Of a stretch of DNA of 64,000 nucleotides, positions 43,001 to 51,944 are shown one piece after another. A program made the translations under genes and the position numbers. Every line of letters begins with the position of its first letter. Positions within the stretch are counted from its first letter, which is position 1. The DNA is taken from the NCBI GenBank assembly GCA_036389395.1, contig DASVPY010000039.1, positions 44,430-108,429 on the forward strand, written 5' to 3'. The notes under the pieces were generated by a model that was not told the origin of the DNA, did not search any database, and was given only the letters and a program-made list of their open reading frames with translations. The DNA is from QHXQ01 sp036389395 (GTDB lineage Bacteria; Acidobacteriota; Blastocatellia; Pyrinomonadales; Pyrinomonadaceae).

Positions 43001-43783
43001 ATGAGGCGAGCAGTTGTCATCTCGTTCGGGCTGGCGTTGACGGCCGGTATTGCGGCTTACGTCGGCTACTCTTATTTGACCGGCGGCACGAAGGAGGTCA
43101 GGCCGCAGCAAGTGAGCGTAGATATACCGCTCCAAGCCCGGCCGCCGGCCCCTTCGGCGCTGCCGCCGGGTACGCAAACCACGCCGCCGCCGGCCGAGCC
43201 GCGGCGCGCGCTCGTCGGCAGTACGCCCGAGGAGTTAGCGCGCTTAAAGCCTTACCTGCCGCAAGGGTCCGAGGTGGCCACGTACCCGGTCAGCCAGACA
43301 CAAGAGAAGGCCGCCTTCGGCAGCGCCGATTTCGGCCAGGGCGTCGTCGCCACTACCGTCGTCTGCCGCCCGCGCGCGGCGGCGGGCGGGGAACGCCCGC
43401 CGCTGACGCTCGTGCTGTTAAAGCCGGCGGGGGGCGGGCTGACAAGCGCCGGGCAGGTGCAGTTAACCGGCACGTACATTCAGAACAACGTCTACGATAA
43501 ACAGGCCGTGCCGTTTGCGCTACGCGACGTGACGGGCGACGGCCGCCCGGACATAGTTGTGACCTCGGCCGTCGGGGCGAGCCTAGGCGCGACGCTGGCG
43601 ATCTTTTCTGTAGAAGGCGCGGCGCTCCGCCAGGTGGCGGACATCTCCGGCGACGTGCTCGAACTGGAATTCGGCGGTGCGGGTCAACCCGCCCGCGTCG
43701 TGGCCCGATCAAGACACGAAGACGCGGCCGTGACCTACGAGTGGACGGGGCGGCAGTTTACGCCGACCGCCGGAAAGAAATAG
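43001..43783 (+). CDS. Exported protein with FG-GAP-like repeat
   Basis: A 260-residue protein: N-terminal signal anchor (VVISFGLALTAGIAAYVGYS), Pro-rich spacer (about 45-70), then a beta-rich domain with one FG-GAP-like motif (FALRDVTGDGRPDIVVTSAV, about 165-190). The DxTGDGxPD loop could bind calcium. Probably periplasmic, and in one transcript with the 864-residue protein. Two GC-rich hairpins follow the stop. Confidence 0.6.
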   Translation: MRRAVVISFGLALTAGIAAYVGYSYLTGGTKEVRPQQVSVDIPLQARPPAPSALPPGTQTTPPPAEPRRALVGSTPEELARLKPYLPQGSEVATYPVSQTQEKAAFGSADFGQGVVATTVVCRPRAAAGGERPPLTLVLLKPAGGGLTSAGQVQLTGTYIQNNVYDKQAVPFALRDVTGDGRPDIVVTSAVGASLGATLAIFSVEGAALRQVADISGDVLELEFGGAGQPARVVARSRHEDAAVTYEWTGRQFTPTAGKK

Positions 43784-43804
43784 CCCCGTGCCGGCCACCC
43801 GGCC

Positions 43805-43829
43805 GGGGCGCTGTTAAGTTCAGCGCCCC
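43805..43829. terminator. Hairpin terminator between convergent genes
   Basis: GGGGCGCTG / CAGCGCCCC (43805-43813, 43821-43829) with a 7-nt loop, between the FG-GAP-like gene and the transporter gene ending at 43848. Confidence 0.65.
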
Positions 43830-43847
43830 GGCAAACCCTTTGCCCGG

Positions 43848-45350
43848 TCACCACCAGCCGAGCAGTTTCCACCAGCCGACGCCGACTGTGGCCCAGATAA
43901 AAATTGTGACGAAGGAGACGATGAGGCCGAGCCGCCACCAGGCGCGCTGGCGGACGTAAGCCGCGCCGAAGTAGATGGGCGCGGGCGTCGTGCCGTAGTG
44001 CGTCAGCCCGGCGCTGAGGTTCGAGAGGTAGGCGAGCAGGAGGACGGCCAGGTAGGCGGGCGCGCCCGCGGCGACGATGACGACGAGGAAGGGCACGTAC
44101 ATGGCCGTCGCGTGCGCCGTGATGCTGGCGAAGCCGTAGTGCGCGTAGAAGTAGACGAGCAGCAGCGCGGCGAGCGCGGCCCACCAGTGCCAGCCCGCCG
44201 TGTAGCCGGCCGCCGCCTCGGCGAAGCGTTTCGTCAGCCCCGTCTCGCCCAGCGCCTCGGCCATGCGGACGAGACCGCCGTACCAGATGAACACGTCCCA
44301 AGCGTGGCGCTCCGCGAGCGCGTCCGCCCAGTCGAGCACGCCCGTCACGAGCAGCGCCGCGACGCCGACCAGCGCGACGACCGCGTAGTGCAGCCCGCGC
44401 AGGTACGCGACGGGCGCGAGGGCGACGGCCGGCAGCGCCGGGGCCATCCACAGCAGCGCCACGAGCGCGAAGACCGCGAGCATGATCCGCTCGTCGCGCG
44501 TCGCCGGGCCCATGCGCCGCAGTTCCGCAGCGGCGAACTCGGCCGCCGCGGGCGTCCGCCTGATCTCCGGCGGGAAGAGGCGGAACAGGAGCGGCGGCAC
44601 GACCGCCAGCGCGAGCAGGCCCGGCACGATTGCGCCGAGCAGCCAGCGCCCGTAGGTCAACTCGATCCCCGTCACCTGCTGCGCGAACTTGGCGATGAGC
44701 GGGTTCGACGCCTGCCCCGTCAAGAACAGCGCGCAGATGACGACCTCGCACTGGTAGAGCACTACCATCAGGAACGCGCCGAGGCGCGCCGCGGTCGCGC
44801 CCGGCCGCGAGTCGTAAGTCTCCGCGACGGACTTGGCGATGGGGAAGATGACGCCGCCCGAACGCGCGCCGGTCGAAGGGATGACGGCGGCGAGCAACAC
44901 GTCGGTGGCGACGAGCGCGTAGGCCAGCCCCAGCGTGCGCCGCCCGATGGCGCGGATGAAGAGCAGCGCGATGCGCCGCCCCAAGCCCGTCTTAATCATG
45001 CCGCGCGAGATGAAGAACGCCGCCAGCACGAGCCACACAATCGGGTCGGCGTAACCGCGCAAGGCCTGTTCGACCGGCAGCGCGCCCGCGAGCGCCAGCG
45101 CGATGACGCCCAGCAGCACCACCGCGCCGCCCGGCACGGGCCGCACAATCGACCCGACAATCGTCGCCACGAAGATCGCCAGCAGCCGCCAAGACTGCGG
45201 CGCGACGCCTTCAGGGCGCGGCAGCAACAGGACGACGAGCGCCGCCGCCAACACCACACCCCACTTGAGCAGCGCCGCGCGCCGCCCTTCGGCGCGCTCT
45301 CTCTCCGCGGCCGCTCGCGCGTCCGTGTCCGAACTGACGGCGTCACTCAT
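43848..45350 (-). CDS. DASS family (SLC13) sodium/anion symporter
   Basis: A 500-residue inner-membrane carrier with about 12 hydrophobic segments. Divalent anion:sodium symporters take up citrate, succinate, 2-oxoglutarate or sulfate. The two substrate/Na-site regions are visible as IPSTGARSGGVIFPI (about 153-167, an SNT-type loop) and LTGQASNPLIAKF, with the second-half repeat HYGTTPAPIYFGAAYV. The best analogues are the plastid/bacterial 2-oxoglutarate-malate type. The N-terminus is charged and cytosolic. Substrate not determined. Confidence 0.85.
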   Translation of the reverse strand: MSDAVSSDTDARAAAERERAEGRRAALLKWGVVLAAALVVLLLPRPEGVAPQSWRLLAIFVATIVGSIVRPVPGGAVVLLGVIALALAGALPVEQALRGYADPIVWLVLAAFFISRGMIKTGLGRRIALLFIRAIGRRTLGLAYALVATDVLLAAVIPSTGARSGGVIFPIAKSVAETYDSRPGATAARLGAFLMVVLYQCEVVICALFLTGQASNPLIAKFAQQVTGIELTYGRWLLGAIVPGLLALAVVPPLLFRLFPPEIRRTPAAAEFAAAELRRMGPATRDERIMLAVFALVALLWMAPALPAVALAPVAYLRGLHYAVVALVGVAALLVTGVLDWADALAERHAWDVFIWYGGLVRMAEALGETGLTKRFAEAAAGYTAGWHWWAALAALLLVYFYAHYGFASITAHATAMYVPFLVVIVAAGAPAYLAVLLLAYLSNLSAGLTHYGTTPAPIYFGAAYVRQRAWWRLGLIVSFVTIFIWATVGVGWWKLLGWW

Positions 45351-45426
45351 GCGTGCCAGTTATACACTAACCGCAGTTTCAGCAGGCAGCACTGACGGCA
45401 GTTGGTGCTGTCTTGATCGCTCAACC

Positions 45427-45522
45427 CTCCGTGCCGCCTCAGTGCCCTCTGTGTCTCTGTGGTTAGTGCCGCTGTGACCTCATTCACCACAGAGACACAG
45501 AGGGCACTGAGGCGGCACGGAG
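45427..45522. repeat. CACAGAGG-type hairpin, perfect 37-bp stem
   Basis: Left arm 45427-45463 and right arm 45486-45522 are exact complements with a 22-nt loop. It lies between divergent genes, where a terminator is not needed. Nothing else was recognised in 45351-45681. Confidence 0.95.
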
Positions 45523-45681
45523 ATAAATTAAAATCAACGCAGCACCCGCTGGTTTGAGAATACGGCGCGGCCGGGAGTACGATACGCGCCCGCGCCGGCT
45601 TGTAATTTGGCCGCGGCGGATGTACTTTGCCGGCTCGTCAGTTAAGGCTTAGACAACCCACGGCGCGCGAGGAGTGATCGC

Positions 45682-46287
45682 ATGAAGTTCAACCACACGA
45701 CGTTCTTCAACGGCTACAAGGAGCTTTACGGCAAGTTAAACCAGACGCAGGTCTCCGGCCTCGACAACCTGCTCGGCTACATCGAACTCGACAACGACGT
45801 GGCGGACGTGCGCTGGGCCGCCTACATGCTGGCGACCGTCAAGCACGAGTGCGCCGACACCTTCCAGCCGATCACCGAGCGCGGCCCGAAGTCCTACTTC
45901 AACAAGTACGAGCCGGGCACGCCCATCGGCAAGAACCTCGGCAACACCGTCAAGGGCGACGGCTACCTGTACCGCGGCCGCGGCTACGTCCAGATCACGG
46001 GCCGCCCCAACTACCAGAAGCTCAGCGCCGCGCTCGGTCTGAGCGGCGAGAACGATCTGGTCGTCCACCCCGACTACGCGCTGCACCCGGACGTGGCCTA
46101 CCGCATCATGTCCTACGGGATGCGCAAGGGCACATTCACCGGCAAGAAGCTGGCCGACTACATCAACGCGACGGGCTGCGACTACACGAACGCGCGCCGC
46201 ATCATCAACCGGCTCGATCAGGCCGCCAAGATCAAGGGCTACGCCGTCAACTTCGAGTCCCTCCTCAATAACAGCCTCATTGCCTGA
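45682..46287 (+). CDS. Glycoside hydrolase family 19 (chitinase/endolysin-like)
   Basis: A 201-residue lysozyme-fold enzyme without a signal peptide. The catalytic pattern is E56 (ATVKHECADTFQP) and E67 (ITERGPKSYF), followed by the YRGRGYVQITGRPNYQKLS sequence diagnostic of GH19. Proteins of this size without a secretion signal are typical phage endolysins or their domesticated relatives. No holin, spanin or other phage gene is near, so it is probably a captured lytic enzyme or one exported by another route. The ATG at 45682 follows GAGGAG. Confidence 0.85.
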   Translation: MKFNHTTFFNGYKELYGKLNQTQVSGLDNLLGYIELDNDVADVRWAAYMLATVKHECADTFQPITERGPKSYFNKYEPGTPIGKNLGNTVKGDGYLYRGRGYVQITGRPNYQKLSAALGLSGENDLVVHPDYALHPDVAYRIMSYGMRKGTFTGKKLADYINATGCDYTNARRIINRLDQAAKIKGYAVNFESLLNNSLIA

Positions 46288-46346
46288 GCGCGGGAGGCTG
46301 CCCCTGCGCGCGCGCCGCGCGAGCGGCCGGCGCGCCCGCCCGGCTT

Positions 46347-47279
46347 ATGGAGCGCATCGTCTTTCTGGAACGCGGGACGCTGGTGGCGGACGTGCGGCGG
46401 CCCCGCTTCGCGCACGAGTGGCGCGAGTACGAGGCGACGCGGCCCGAGCAGGCCGTCGAGCGGCTGCGCGGGGCGACCATCGCCGTCGTCAACAAGCTGC
46501 CGCTCGGCGAATCGGAGTTGGCTGAACTGCCCGACCTGAAGTTGATCGCGGTGGCGGCGACGGGGACGGACAACCTTGACCTGGACGCTTGCCGGCGGCG
46601 CGGCGTCGCGGTCGTGAACGTGCGCGGCTACGCGGTCGAGACCGTGCCCGAACACGTCCTGCTGTTGCTGCTCGCGCTGCGGCGGAGTCTGTTGGGCTGG
46701 CGCGCGGACGTGCGCGCGGGCGCGTGGGCCGCCGCGCCGCAGTTCTGCCTCCACACGCGTCCGATCTCCGACCTGCGCGGGACGACGCTCGGCGTCGTCG
46801 GCTACGGCACGCTGGGGCAGGCGGTGGCGCGCCTGTGCGCGGCGGTCGGGATGGACGTGCTGGTGGCGGAGCGCAAGGGCGCGGCGGAGGTGCGCGCGGG
46901 GCGCGTGCCGTTTGCAGAAGTGTTATCCGCGTGCGACGCGCTGACGCTGCACGCGCCGCTCAACGCGGAGACGCGCCACCTCGTCGGCGCGGCCGAGTTG
47001 CGGCGCATGAAGCCTTCGGCGGTGCTCGTCAACTGCGGGCGCGGCGGGCTGGTGGACGAGGCGGCGTTGGGCGCGGCGCTGCGCGACGGCGTGATCGCGG
47101 GCGCGGGCGTGGACGTGCTCACGCGCGAGCCGCCCGCGGCCGGCAACCCGCTCCTCGAACTCGACCTGCCCAACCTGATCGTCACGCCCCACGTCGCCTG
47201 GGCCAGCCGCCAGGCCATGCAGACGCTCGCCGATCAACTCATCGCAAACATAGAAAAAGCAGTGACGAGTGACGAGTGA
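46347..47279 (+). CDS. D-isomer-specific 2-hydroxyacid dehydrogenase
   Basis: An NAD(P)-dependent oxidoreductase of 310 residues resembling hydroxypyruvate/glyoxylate reductases. It has a nucleotide fold (GTTLGVVGYGTLGQAVAR, about 150-168), the catalytic Arg (NCGRGGLVDEAAL), Glu (GVDVLTREPP) and His (TPHVAWASRQAM). The last residues, KAVTSDE and the TGA stop, are encoded by the GTGACGA repeat, so the gene runs into the hairpin. It is preceded by the GH19 gene with 59 bp between. Confidence 0.88.
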   Translation: MERIVFLERGTLVADVRRPRFAHEWREYEATRPEQAVERLRGATIAVVNKLPLGESELAELPDLKLIAVAATGTDNLDLDACRRRGVAVVNVRGYAVETVPEHVLLLLLALRRSLLGWRADVRAGAWAAAPQFCLHTRPISDLRGTTLGVVGYGTLGQAVARLCAAVGMDVLVAERKGAAEVRAGRVPFAEVLSACDALTLHAPLNAETRHLVGAAELRRMKPSAVLVNCGRGGLVDEAALGAALRDGVIAGAGVDVLTREPPAAGNPLLELDLPNLIVTPHVAWASRQAMQTLADQLIANIEKAVTSDE

Positions 47280-47333
47280 CGAGCAAGGACAGGTTCTTTA
47301 ACTCGTCACTCGGCACTCGTCACTGCTTTTCTC
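47252..47333. repeat. GTGACGA heptamer hairpin
   Basis: Left arm 47252-47283 (GTGACGA three times after GAAAAAGCA) and right arm 47302-47333 (TCGTCAC units, then TGCTTTTCTC), one mismatch, 18-nt loop. It spans the junction of convergent genes and overlaps both coding ends. Confidence 0.92.
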
Positions 47334-47658
47334 ACTGCTGTTCGTGTTCGGCGGTGTAGAGGCGGAGTATCTCTTGGCCTTGGCGGGAGCGGGGATCGAT
47401 GGTGCGGAGGTGTTTGCGCCCCTGCATCTCCCAGATGGCCGTGACTTGGCCGTCCTTCTCGACGGCGTGGTAGGTGATCTCTTCGGCGGGTGCGGCGGCG
47501 GCCGCTTGCGGCGCGCCCGCGCCGGTCGCCGCCTCGCCGGTCGCCGCTGCGCCGGTCGCCGCGTCGCCGGTGGCGGCGTCGGCGGTGGCCGCGTCGCCGG
47601 TCGCGGCCGCGTCGCCCACTTGCGCGCCCGCGGCCGCGGCTTCCTCGTTCTCTGCCAT
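47332..47658 (-). CDS. Small Ala-rich protein with AATGDA repeats
   Basis: A 108-residue protein. The first half is low complexity (repeats of AATGDA/AATGEA, about 17-60); the second half is a compact domain (ITYHAVEKDGQVTAIWEMQG, HLRTIDPRSRQGQEIL). No family recognised. The ATG at 47658 has GAGGGA upstream. It lies 122 bp after the PAS gene on the same strand and may be the last gene of the GTPase module, or independent. Confidence 0.6.
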   Translation of the reverse strand: MAENEEAAAAGAQVGDAAATGDAATADAATGDAATGAAATGEAATGAGAPQAAAAAPAEEITYHAVEKDGQVTAIWEMQGRKHLRTIDPRSRQGQEILRLYTAEHEQQ

Positions 47659-47780
47659 AACGTCCCTCTCCCGGATTCAGTGTGCTGTGGATGGCACGGG
47701 ATTGTGGCACAGCGCGCGCGCGCGTGTCCAACGGGCGCGCCGCGCCCGACCCGGCACTGATCAACTCCCCGCGCCTGCCC

Positions 47781-48659
47781 TCACTTGTACTTGCTGAGGT
47801 CGAGGGCGAAGCAGACGATCTGTTTGGGCGTGCCGTCGAGCAGCGCCGCGCCGAACAGGAGCGCGACCACCTGACCGTCGCGGCGGACGAACTGGCGCTG
47901 GTAGGGCGCGCAGGCCCCGTACTCGGCCAACTGGGCGAAGGCCTGCTCGTCGCGCGCGCGGTTGTCGGGGTGGTTGATCTGCTCCCAGCGCAGCGCGCCC
48001 GACTGCACGTCGGCGCGCGCGTAGCCGAGCGTGTCGAGGAAGGCCTGGTTGGCGTCGGTGATCTTGCCGTCGGTCTGCCAGAACATGATGCCGATGATGT
48101 TGGCGTCGGCGAGCCGGCGGAAGCGGGCCTCGCTGGCGCGCAAGTCCGCCTCGACGCGCTTGCGCCGCGCCAGCTCGTCGAGCAGTTGCTGGTTGGCGCG
48201 CGCCAGCTCGCCCGTGCGCTCGCGCACGCGCTGCTCCAACTCGCTCTTGGCCTGGTACAGCTCGTCGCCCTCGCGGCGCAGGTCGGTCACTTCGAGCGTG
48301 AGGTCGTAGGTGCGCTGCTGTAAGTTCTGCTGCTTGGCGGCGGCGGGCGTGGCGTCGAGCAGCAAGACCCAAGTGCCGCGGTCGGCGCGGAACAGGTACA
48401 CGTCGGCCGTGCGCCCGCTCTCGGTCTGGACGTAAGGCAGGAACAGGTTGCGCGCGTCGAGCGGCAGCAGGCCGGCGAGGAAGGGGAAGTGCTCGTCCAC
48501 GTTCAGACCCGCGGCGGGCGCGTCCAGACCGTAGTCGGCCAACTCGCCGCCCCACTCGACGAGCAAGTTGTCGTCGCCGACGAGCAGGTAGGCGGGCGTG
48601 CGGTGCTCGACCGTCAGGGCCAGCACGTGATCGCGGATCGCTTCGGGCAGCGCGTTCAT
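47781..48659 (-). CDS. PAS-domain signalling protein of the GTPase module
   Basis: A 292-residue soluble protein with no output domain. An N-terminal sensor-like domain (about 15-105, PAYLLVGDDNLLVEWGGELA, RTADVYLFRADRGTWVLLLD) resembles those at the front of some histidine kinases and adenylate cyclases. A coiled coil (about 125-170, DELYQAKSELEQRVRERTGE) leads to a PAS domain (about 175-290, FRRLADANIIGIMFWQTDGK). Its start overlaps the stop of the GTPase gene (ATGA), so it is coupled to it. Probably an adaptor or input protein for the GTPase. Confidence 0.8.
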   Translation of the reverse strand: MNALPEAIRDHVLALTVEHRTPAYLLVGDDNLLVEWGGELADYGLDAPAAGLNVDEHFPFLAGLLPLDARNLFLPYVQTESGRTADVYLFRADRGTWVLLLDATPAAAKQQNLQQRTYDLTLEVTDLRREGDELYQAKSELEQRVRERTGELARANQQLLDELARRKRVEADLRASEARFRRLADANIIGIMFWQTDGKITDANQAFLDTLGYARADVQSGALRWEQINHPDNRARDEQAFAQLAEYGACAPYQRQFVRRDGQVVALLFGAALLDGTPKQIVCFALDLSKYK

Positions 48660-49165
48660 CCCTGTGTCCCTCCCAACATCTTCTGCGCCAAGGTCAGAAA
48701 GGCGTCTTCGACGCCCGCGCCCGTCTTGGCGCTCGTGCGGATGACGCCCCAGCCTTTGACCGCGAGCGCCGCCAACTCGCGGTCGCTGATGGCCCACTGC
48801 TCGGTCAAGTCCGACTTGTTGAGCAGGAGCAGGAACGGCACGCGCTCGCCCAGGAACTCCTGCGCCTTGGCCTGGAGCGCGAGCGCGGCGTAGAGCGTGT
48901 CGTTGCGCGTGCCGTCGGCGACCAGGAGGTAGCCGGCCGTGCCGCGCAGGTACGAGCGGCGCAAGTCCTGCGCCGACTCCTCGCCCTGCAAGTCCCAGAG
49001 CAGCAGCGTCATGTCCTGCCCGCCGGTCTGCACCACCTTCTTGTCAACTTTCACGCCGACGGTCGTGTGGTACTTGTCCTCGTAGATGCTCTCGACGAAG
49101 CGGCGCACCAGGCTCGTCTTGCCCACCGCGAACGTGCCGAGCATACAGATTTTCTTTTGCAGCAT
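48656..49165 (-). CDS. Ras/Rab-like small GTPase
   Basis: A 169-residue GTPase with all five G motifs: P-loop GTFAVGKTS (10-18), switch I Thr in YHTTVGVKV (32-40), WDLQGEE (57-63), NKSD (116-119) and TSAK (144-147). It is closer in appearance to eukaryotic Rab or bacterial MglA-like regulators than to translation GTPases. In MglA-type systems a roadblock-domain protein acts as GTPase-activating partner; the gene just upstream (49281-51101) contains such a domain. Stop overlaps the PAS gene start by four bases. GTP-cycle control of envelope polarity is inferred. Confidence 0.9.
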   Translation of the reverse strand: MLQKKICMLGTFAVGKTSLVRRFVESIYEDKYHTTVGVKVDKKVVQTGGQDMTLLLWDLQGEESAQDLRRSYLRGTAGYLLVADGTRNDTLYAALALQAKAQEFLGERVPFLLLLNKSDLTEQWAISDRELAALAVKGWGVIRTSAKTGAGVEDAFLTLAQKMLGGTQG

Positions 49166-49280
49166 AAGACGGAACTACTCTCGCTTATCAGAACAGGATG
49201 TCGGTCAGAAAGATCGTCAGTCAGAACGTCAGTCGGAACGGATCGGCAGTCGGGACGCTGCCGGGGCAACGTCCTCATCT

Positions 49281-51101
49281 TCAGTCGAGCAGCACGACCT
49301 TGAAGGTGACGCTGCGGTTCACGGCGCGGTCGGCCTCGGTGCGTTCCGCGCGGAGCTTTTCGGTCGTGCCGGTGGGCACGATGGTCAGATCGGGCGCGGC
49401 GGGCAGACGCGCCGCCAGCGCGGCGGCGATGGCTTCGGCGCGCTCGCGGCTGAGCGTGGTGTTGCGCGTCTCCGAGCCGCTGCCGTCGGTGTGGCCCGTG
49501 ACCTCAAGGCGCACGCGCTTGTTCATGGCGCGCGCGCCGACGAGCATACGCTCGATGTCGGCGGCGAGTTGGCGGAGCTGTTCGTCCTGGCCCGGCGCGA
49601 GTTGCGCCGTGTCCAACTCGAACATGACGAGCGGCTGCTCGATCCGTTCGAGGTCGAGCAGTTGGTCGGCGCGGAAGCCTTCGAGACCGGGCACGAAGCG
49701 CGCGCTGCGTTGCGCCTCCTCGATCCAACGGTGCGGCGCGAAGCCCGTCGCCGTCAGCACGCCGTCCGCGACGCCGAGCCGGACGGTCGGGGGCGGCGCG
49801 AGCAGACGCTCGGCGCGCGCGAGCGCGAACTCGGGCCGCAAGGCCTGGTAAGGCTCCCAACGGCTGACGACCTGCGCGGGATCAACTCTGGCGGCCGGCA
49901 GCAGCGCCGCGGGGTCGCGCGCCAGCGGGTCGCGCAAGCCTTGAACGAAATAACGACCGAAGAGGAGCGGGCGGCGCGTCTCCGTGACGACGACGCCCGG
50001 CTCGCGCCTGAGCGCCTCGACGTAAGCGTCCCAGCGCCACGCCGGGCGCATGACGAGCCAGCCCGCGACGAGGAGCACGACGAGCAACACGACGGCGATG
50101 GCGACGAGCGGCCGCCAGGCGCGCGCGCCCGCGGCCTGATCGGTCTTCGCCTGAAGCTGCGTCTGCAAGCAGTCTTCGAGCAGCGGGCGCGCGGCGTTGA
50201 ACGGCGCGGCGTCGCCCTCGAACTCGCGCAGCGCGTCGTTGAACTGGAAGTGAATCCGCTCCAACGTCTCCTGCAAGAACACGCGCAGGTCTTCGGGCGC
50301 AGTCCCCTGGATGAGCACGGCCAAATTCGCCAGCGGCCCCGGCACGACCCAGAGCGTGCGCTCGCCGATCTGCACCTCTTCGAGCGGCGCGCCCTCCGGC
50401 GTGTTGAACGAGTCGTGCATGAAGTCCTGGATGGCGGTCAGCATCCCGGACACCATGTCTGCGTCCTGCGCCGCGGCGTGCGGCGCGACGACGTGTTGCA
50501 GCAGCAGCCCCGTCTCGCGGTGGATCAGTAAGACCTGCTCGACGCGATACAGGAGCGTGTGCAGCAAGACGACCTCGCCGAAGGGCCGGCCCGTGCGCCA
50601 CGCCTCGACGCGCCAGCGCAAGCCTTGCGCGGAGAAGCCGTGGGTCAACGTCTGGTTGAGCGACTGCGTCATGCCGGCGAGGGCGGCGGCGATGGCGCGG
50701 CGGATGGCGGGGCCGATGACGGGGAAGATCGCGTCCACGAGCGGCTGCGGGTTGCGCCGGACGGTGCGTTCGATTGCGCCGGTGACGACGGGCGCGAGCG
50801 CCTCGGCCAACTCGCCGTCCTGGCGCGTGCGCTGCGCGACCGCCGCCGGCAGCACGCGGCTCACCTCTTTGAGCTGCCGCTGCGGGTCGCGCAGACGCGC
50901 GTGCACGTCGGCCAACTGCGCCTCGGCCGGGCCTAAGAGCAGGCTGCGCAACTCCGCCATCTGCGCGTCCGGCTCGGGCGCGGGCGCGTCGGGCTGAGAC
51001 GCGGCCGCGGTTTGATCGGCCGCGGGCTGCGCTTCAGCGTCCGCGGGCGGCGCGATGGTCTGTTCGGTGTCCAAGGGCTGCACCGTTCGGGTCACCGTCA
51101 A
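49281..51101 (-). CDS. Roadblock-like / transmembrane / OmpA-domain protein
   Basis: A 606-residue protein with an unusual order. An N-terminal Pro/Ala linker (1-50) leads to a cytosolic segment whose residues about 180-290 (EQVLLIHRETGLLLQHV, SGMLTAIQDFMHDSF, LEEVQIGERTLWVVPGP, LRVFLQETLERIHFQF) match the Roadblock/LC7 pattern that binds small GTPases. A single helix (331-351) crosses the inner membrane. Then comes a BON-like part (about 355-470), and an OmpA_C domain (about 485-604, ELDTAQLAPGQDE, EVTGHTDGSGSETRN, LSRERAEAIAAAL) that binds peptidoglycan. It would connect the cytosolic GTPase to the cell wall. It overlaps the upstream coiled-coil gene by four bases. Confidence 0.8.
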   Translation of the reverse strand: MTVTRTVQPLDTEQTIAPPADAEAQPAADQTAAASQPDAPAPEPDAQMAELRSLLLGPAEAQLADVHARLRDPQRQLKEVSRVLPAAVAQRTRQDGELAEALAPVVTGAIERTVRRNPQPLVDAIFPVIGPAIRRAIAAALAGMTQSLNQTLTHGFSAQGLRWRVEAWRTGRPFGEVVLLHTLLYRVEQVLLIHRETGLLLQHVVAPHAAAQDADMVSGMLTAIQDFMHDSFNTPEGAPLEEVQIGERTLWVVPGPLANLAVLIQGTAPEDLRVFLQETLERIHFQFNDALREFEGDAAPFNAARPLLEDCLQTQLQAKTDQAAGARAWRPLVAIAVVLLVVLLVAGWLVMRPAWRWDAYVEALRREPGVVVTETRRPLLFGRYFVQGLRDPLARDPAALLPAARVDPAQVVSRWEPYQALRPEFALARAERLLAPPPTVRLGVADGVLTATGFAPHRWIEEAQRSARFVPGLEGFRADQLLDLERIEQPLVMFELDTAQLAPGQDEQLRQLAADIERMLVGARAMNKRVRLEVTGHTDGSGSETRNTTLSRERAEAIAAALAARLPAAPDLTIVPTGTTEKLRAERTEADRAVNRSVTFKVVLLD

Positions 51102-51745
51102 CTGTTGTCGCCGGGGATGCGGAACTCGTTGGTCAGCCGCAGCGCGACCTCGCCGAAGAGGGCGGCGAGCGCGGCCCGGTCGGTCTTGTCGTGCCCGAGC
51201 GCGGCCACCTCGCGCTCGATGCGCGCGACCAGGTCGTCGCGCTGCTGGCGCAGGTCGTCGCCGAGCGTCTTGGCCTGTTCGAGTAGCTGTTGGCGCAGGT
51301 CGCGCTGGGCGCGCTCGGTCTGCTCGTCGAGCTGCGCGAGCTTGCGGTCGAAGCCCTGGCCCGACTCGGCGAGCGCGGTGCGCAACTCCTGCACGTTCGC
51401 CTCGCGCCCGCGCTGCTCGCCGCGCAGCCGTTCGCCGAGCGCCTCCAGCTCCTGCTTGATGAAGGCTTCGAGGGCGTCGAAGCGGCGGCGCGTGTCGGCG
51501 CGCAGCTCGGCGGCCTCTTTGGCGAGCCGCTCTTCGAGGCGGCCGAAGCGGCGCTCGTAGTCCTGCATCTGGCCGCCGAAGAGTATCTCCCTGATCTTGT
51601 CTATGTTGCCGCCCTCGGCGCTCGGCGCGGCGGCGGCGGGCGGCGCGGCGGGCGCGCCGTCATCCTGTCTTGCGTGCTCGTCGGTCGCGGCGTTATCGCC
51701 CGCGAACTCCGGCGCGTGCGCAGCTTGTTCGCCCGTGGTACTCAT
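51098..51745 (-). CDS. Coiled-coil protein, first gene of the GTPase module
   Basis: A 215-residue protein with an Ala/Pro-rich N-terminus (about 1-50), a conserved hook (NIDKIREILFGGQMQDYERR, about 52-72), a long coiled coil (about 70-175) and a helical end (ALFGEVALRLTNEFRIP). No family assigned. The ATG at 51745 is the only start consistent with the length. Its stop overlaps the start of the roadblock-OmpA gene (ATGA), so it leads the transcript 51745 to 47781. Confidence 0.75.
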   Translation of the reverse strand: MSTTGEQAAHAPEFAGDNAATDEHARQDDGAPAAPPAAAAPSAEGGNIDKIREILFGGQMQDYERRFGRLEERLAKEAAELRADTRRRFDALEAFIKQELEALGERLRGEQRGREANVQELRTALAESGQGFDRKLAQLDEQTERAQRDLRQQLLEQAKTLGDDLRQQRDDLVARIEREVAALGHDKTDRAALAALFGEVALRLTNEFRIPGDNS

Positions 51746-51944
51746 GGTCTTGATCCTCTTAAATGGTCTCGTGTTTTGTCGCCTTGCCGGACTCCGCTCG
51801 GCGGACGCCTGCCGCGAGACCTGCGGGCGGGTGTGGCGACTGCGGCTCCGCACAGGCGGCTGGTTAAAAGAGTGGGGCAAAAGCTAGCACACGCACCGGG
51901 CAGCGTCAACGCAAACTCGGCGGCGCGGCCCGCGCGGCCGGCGC

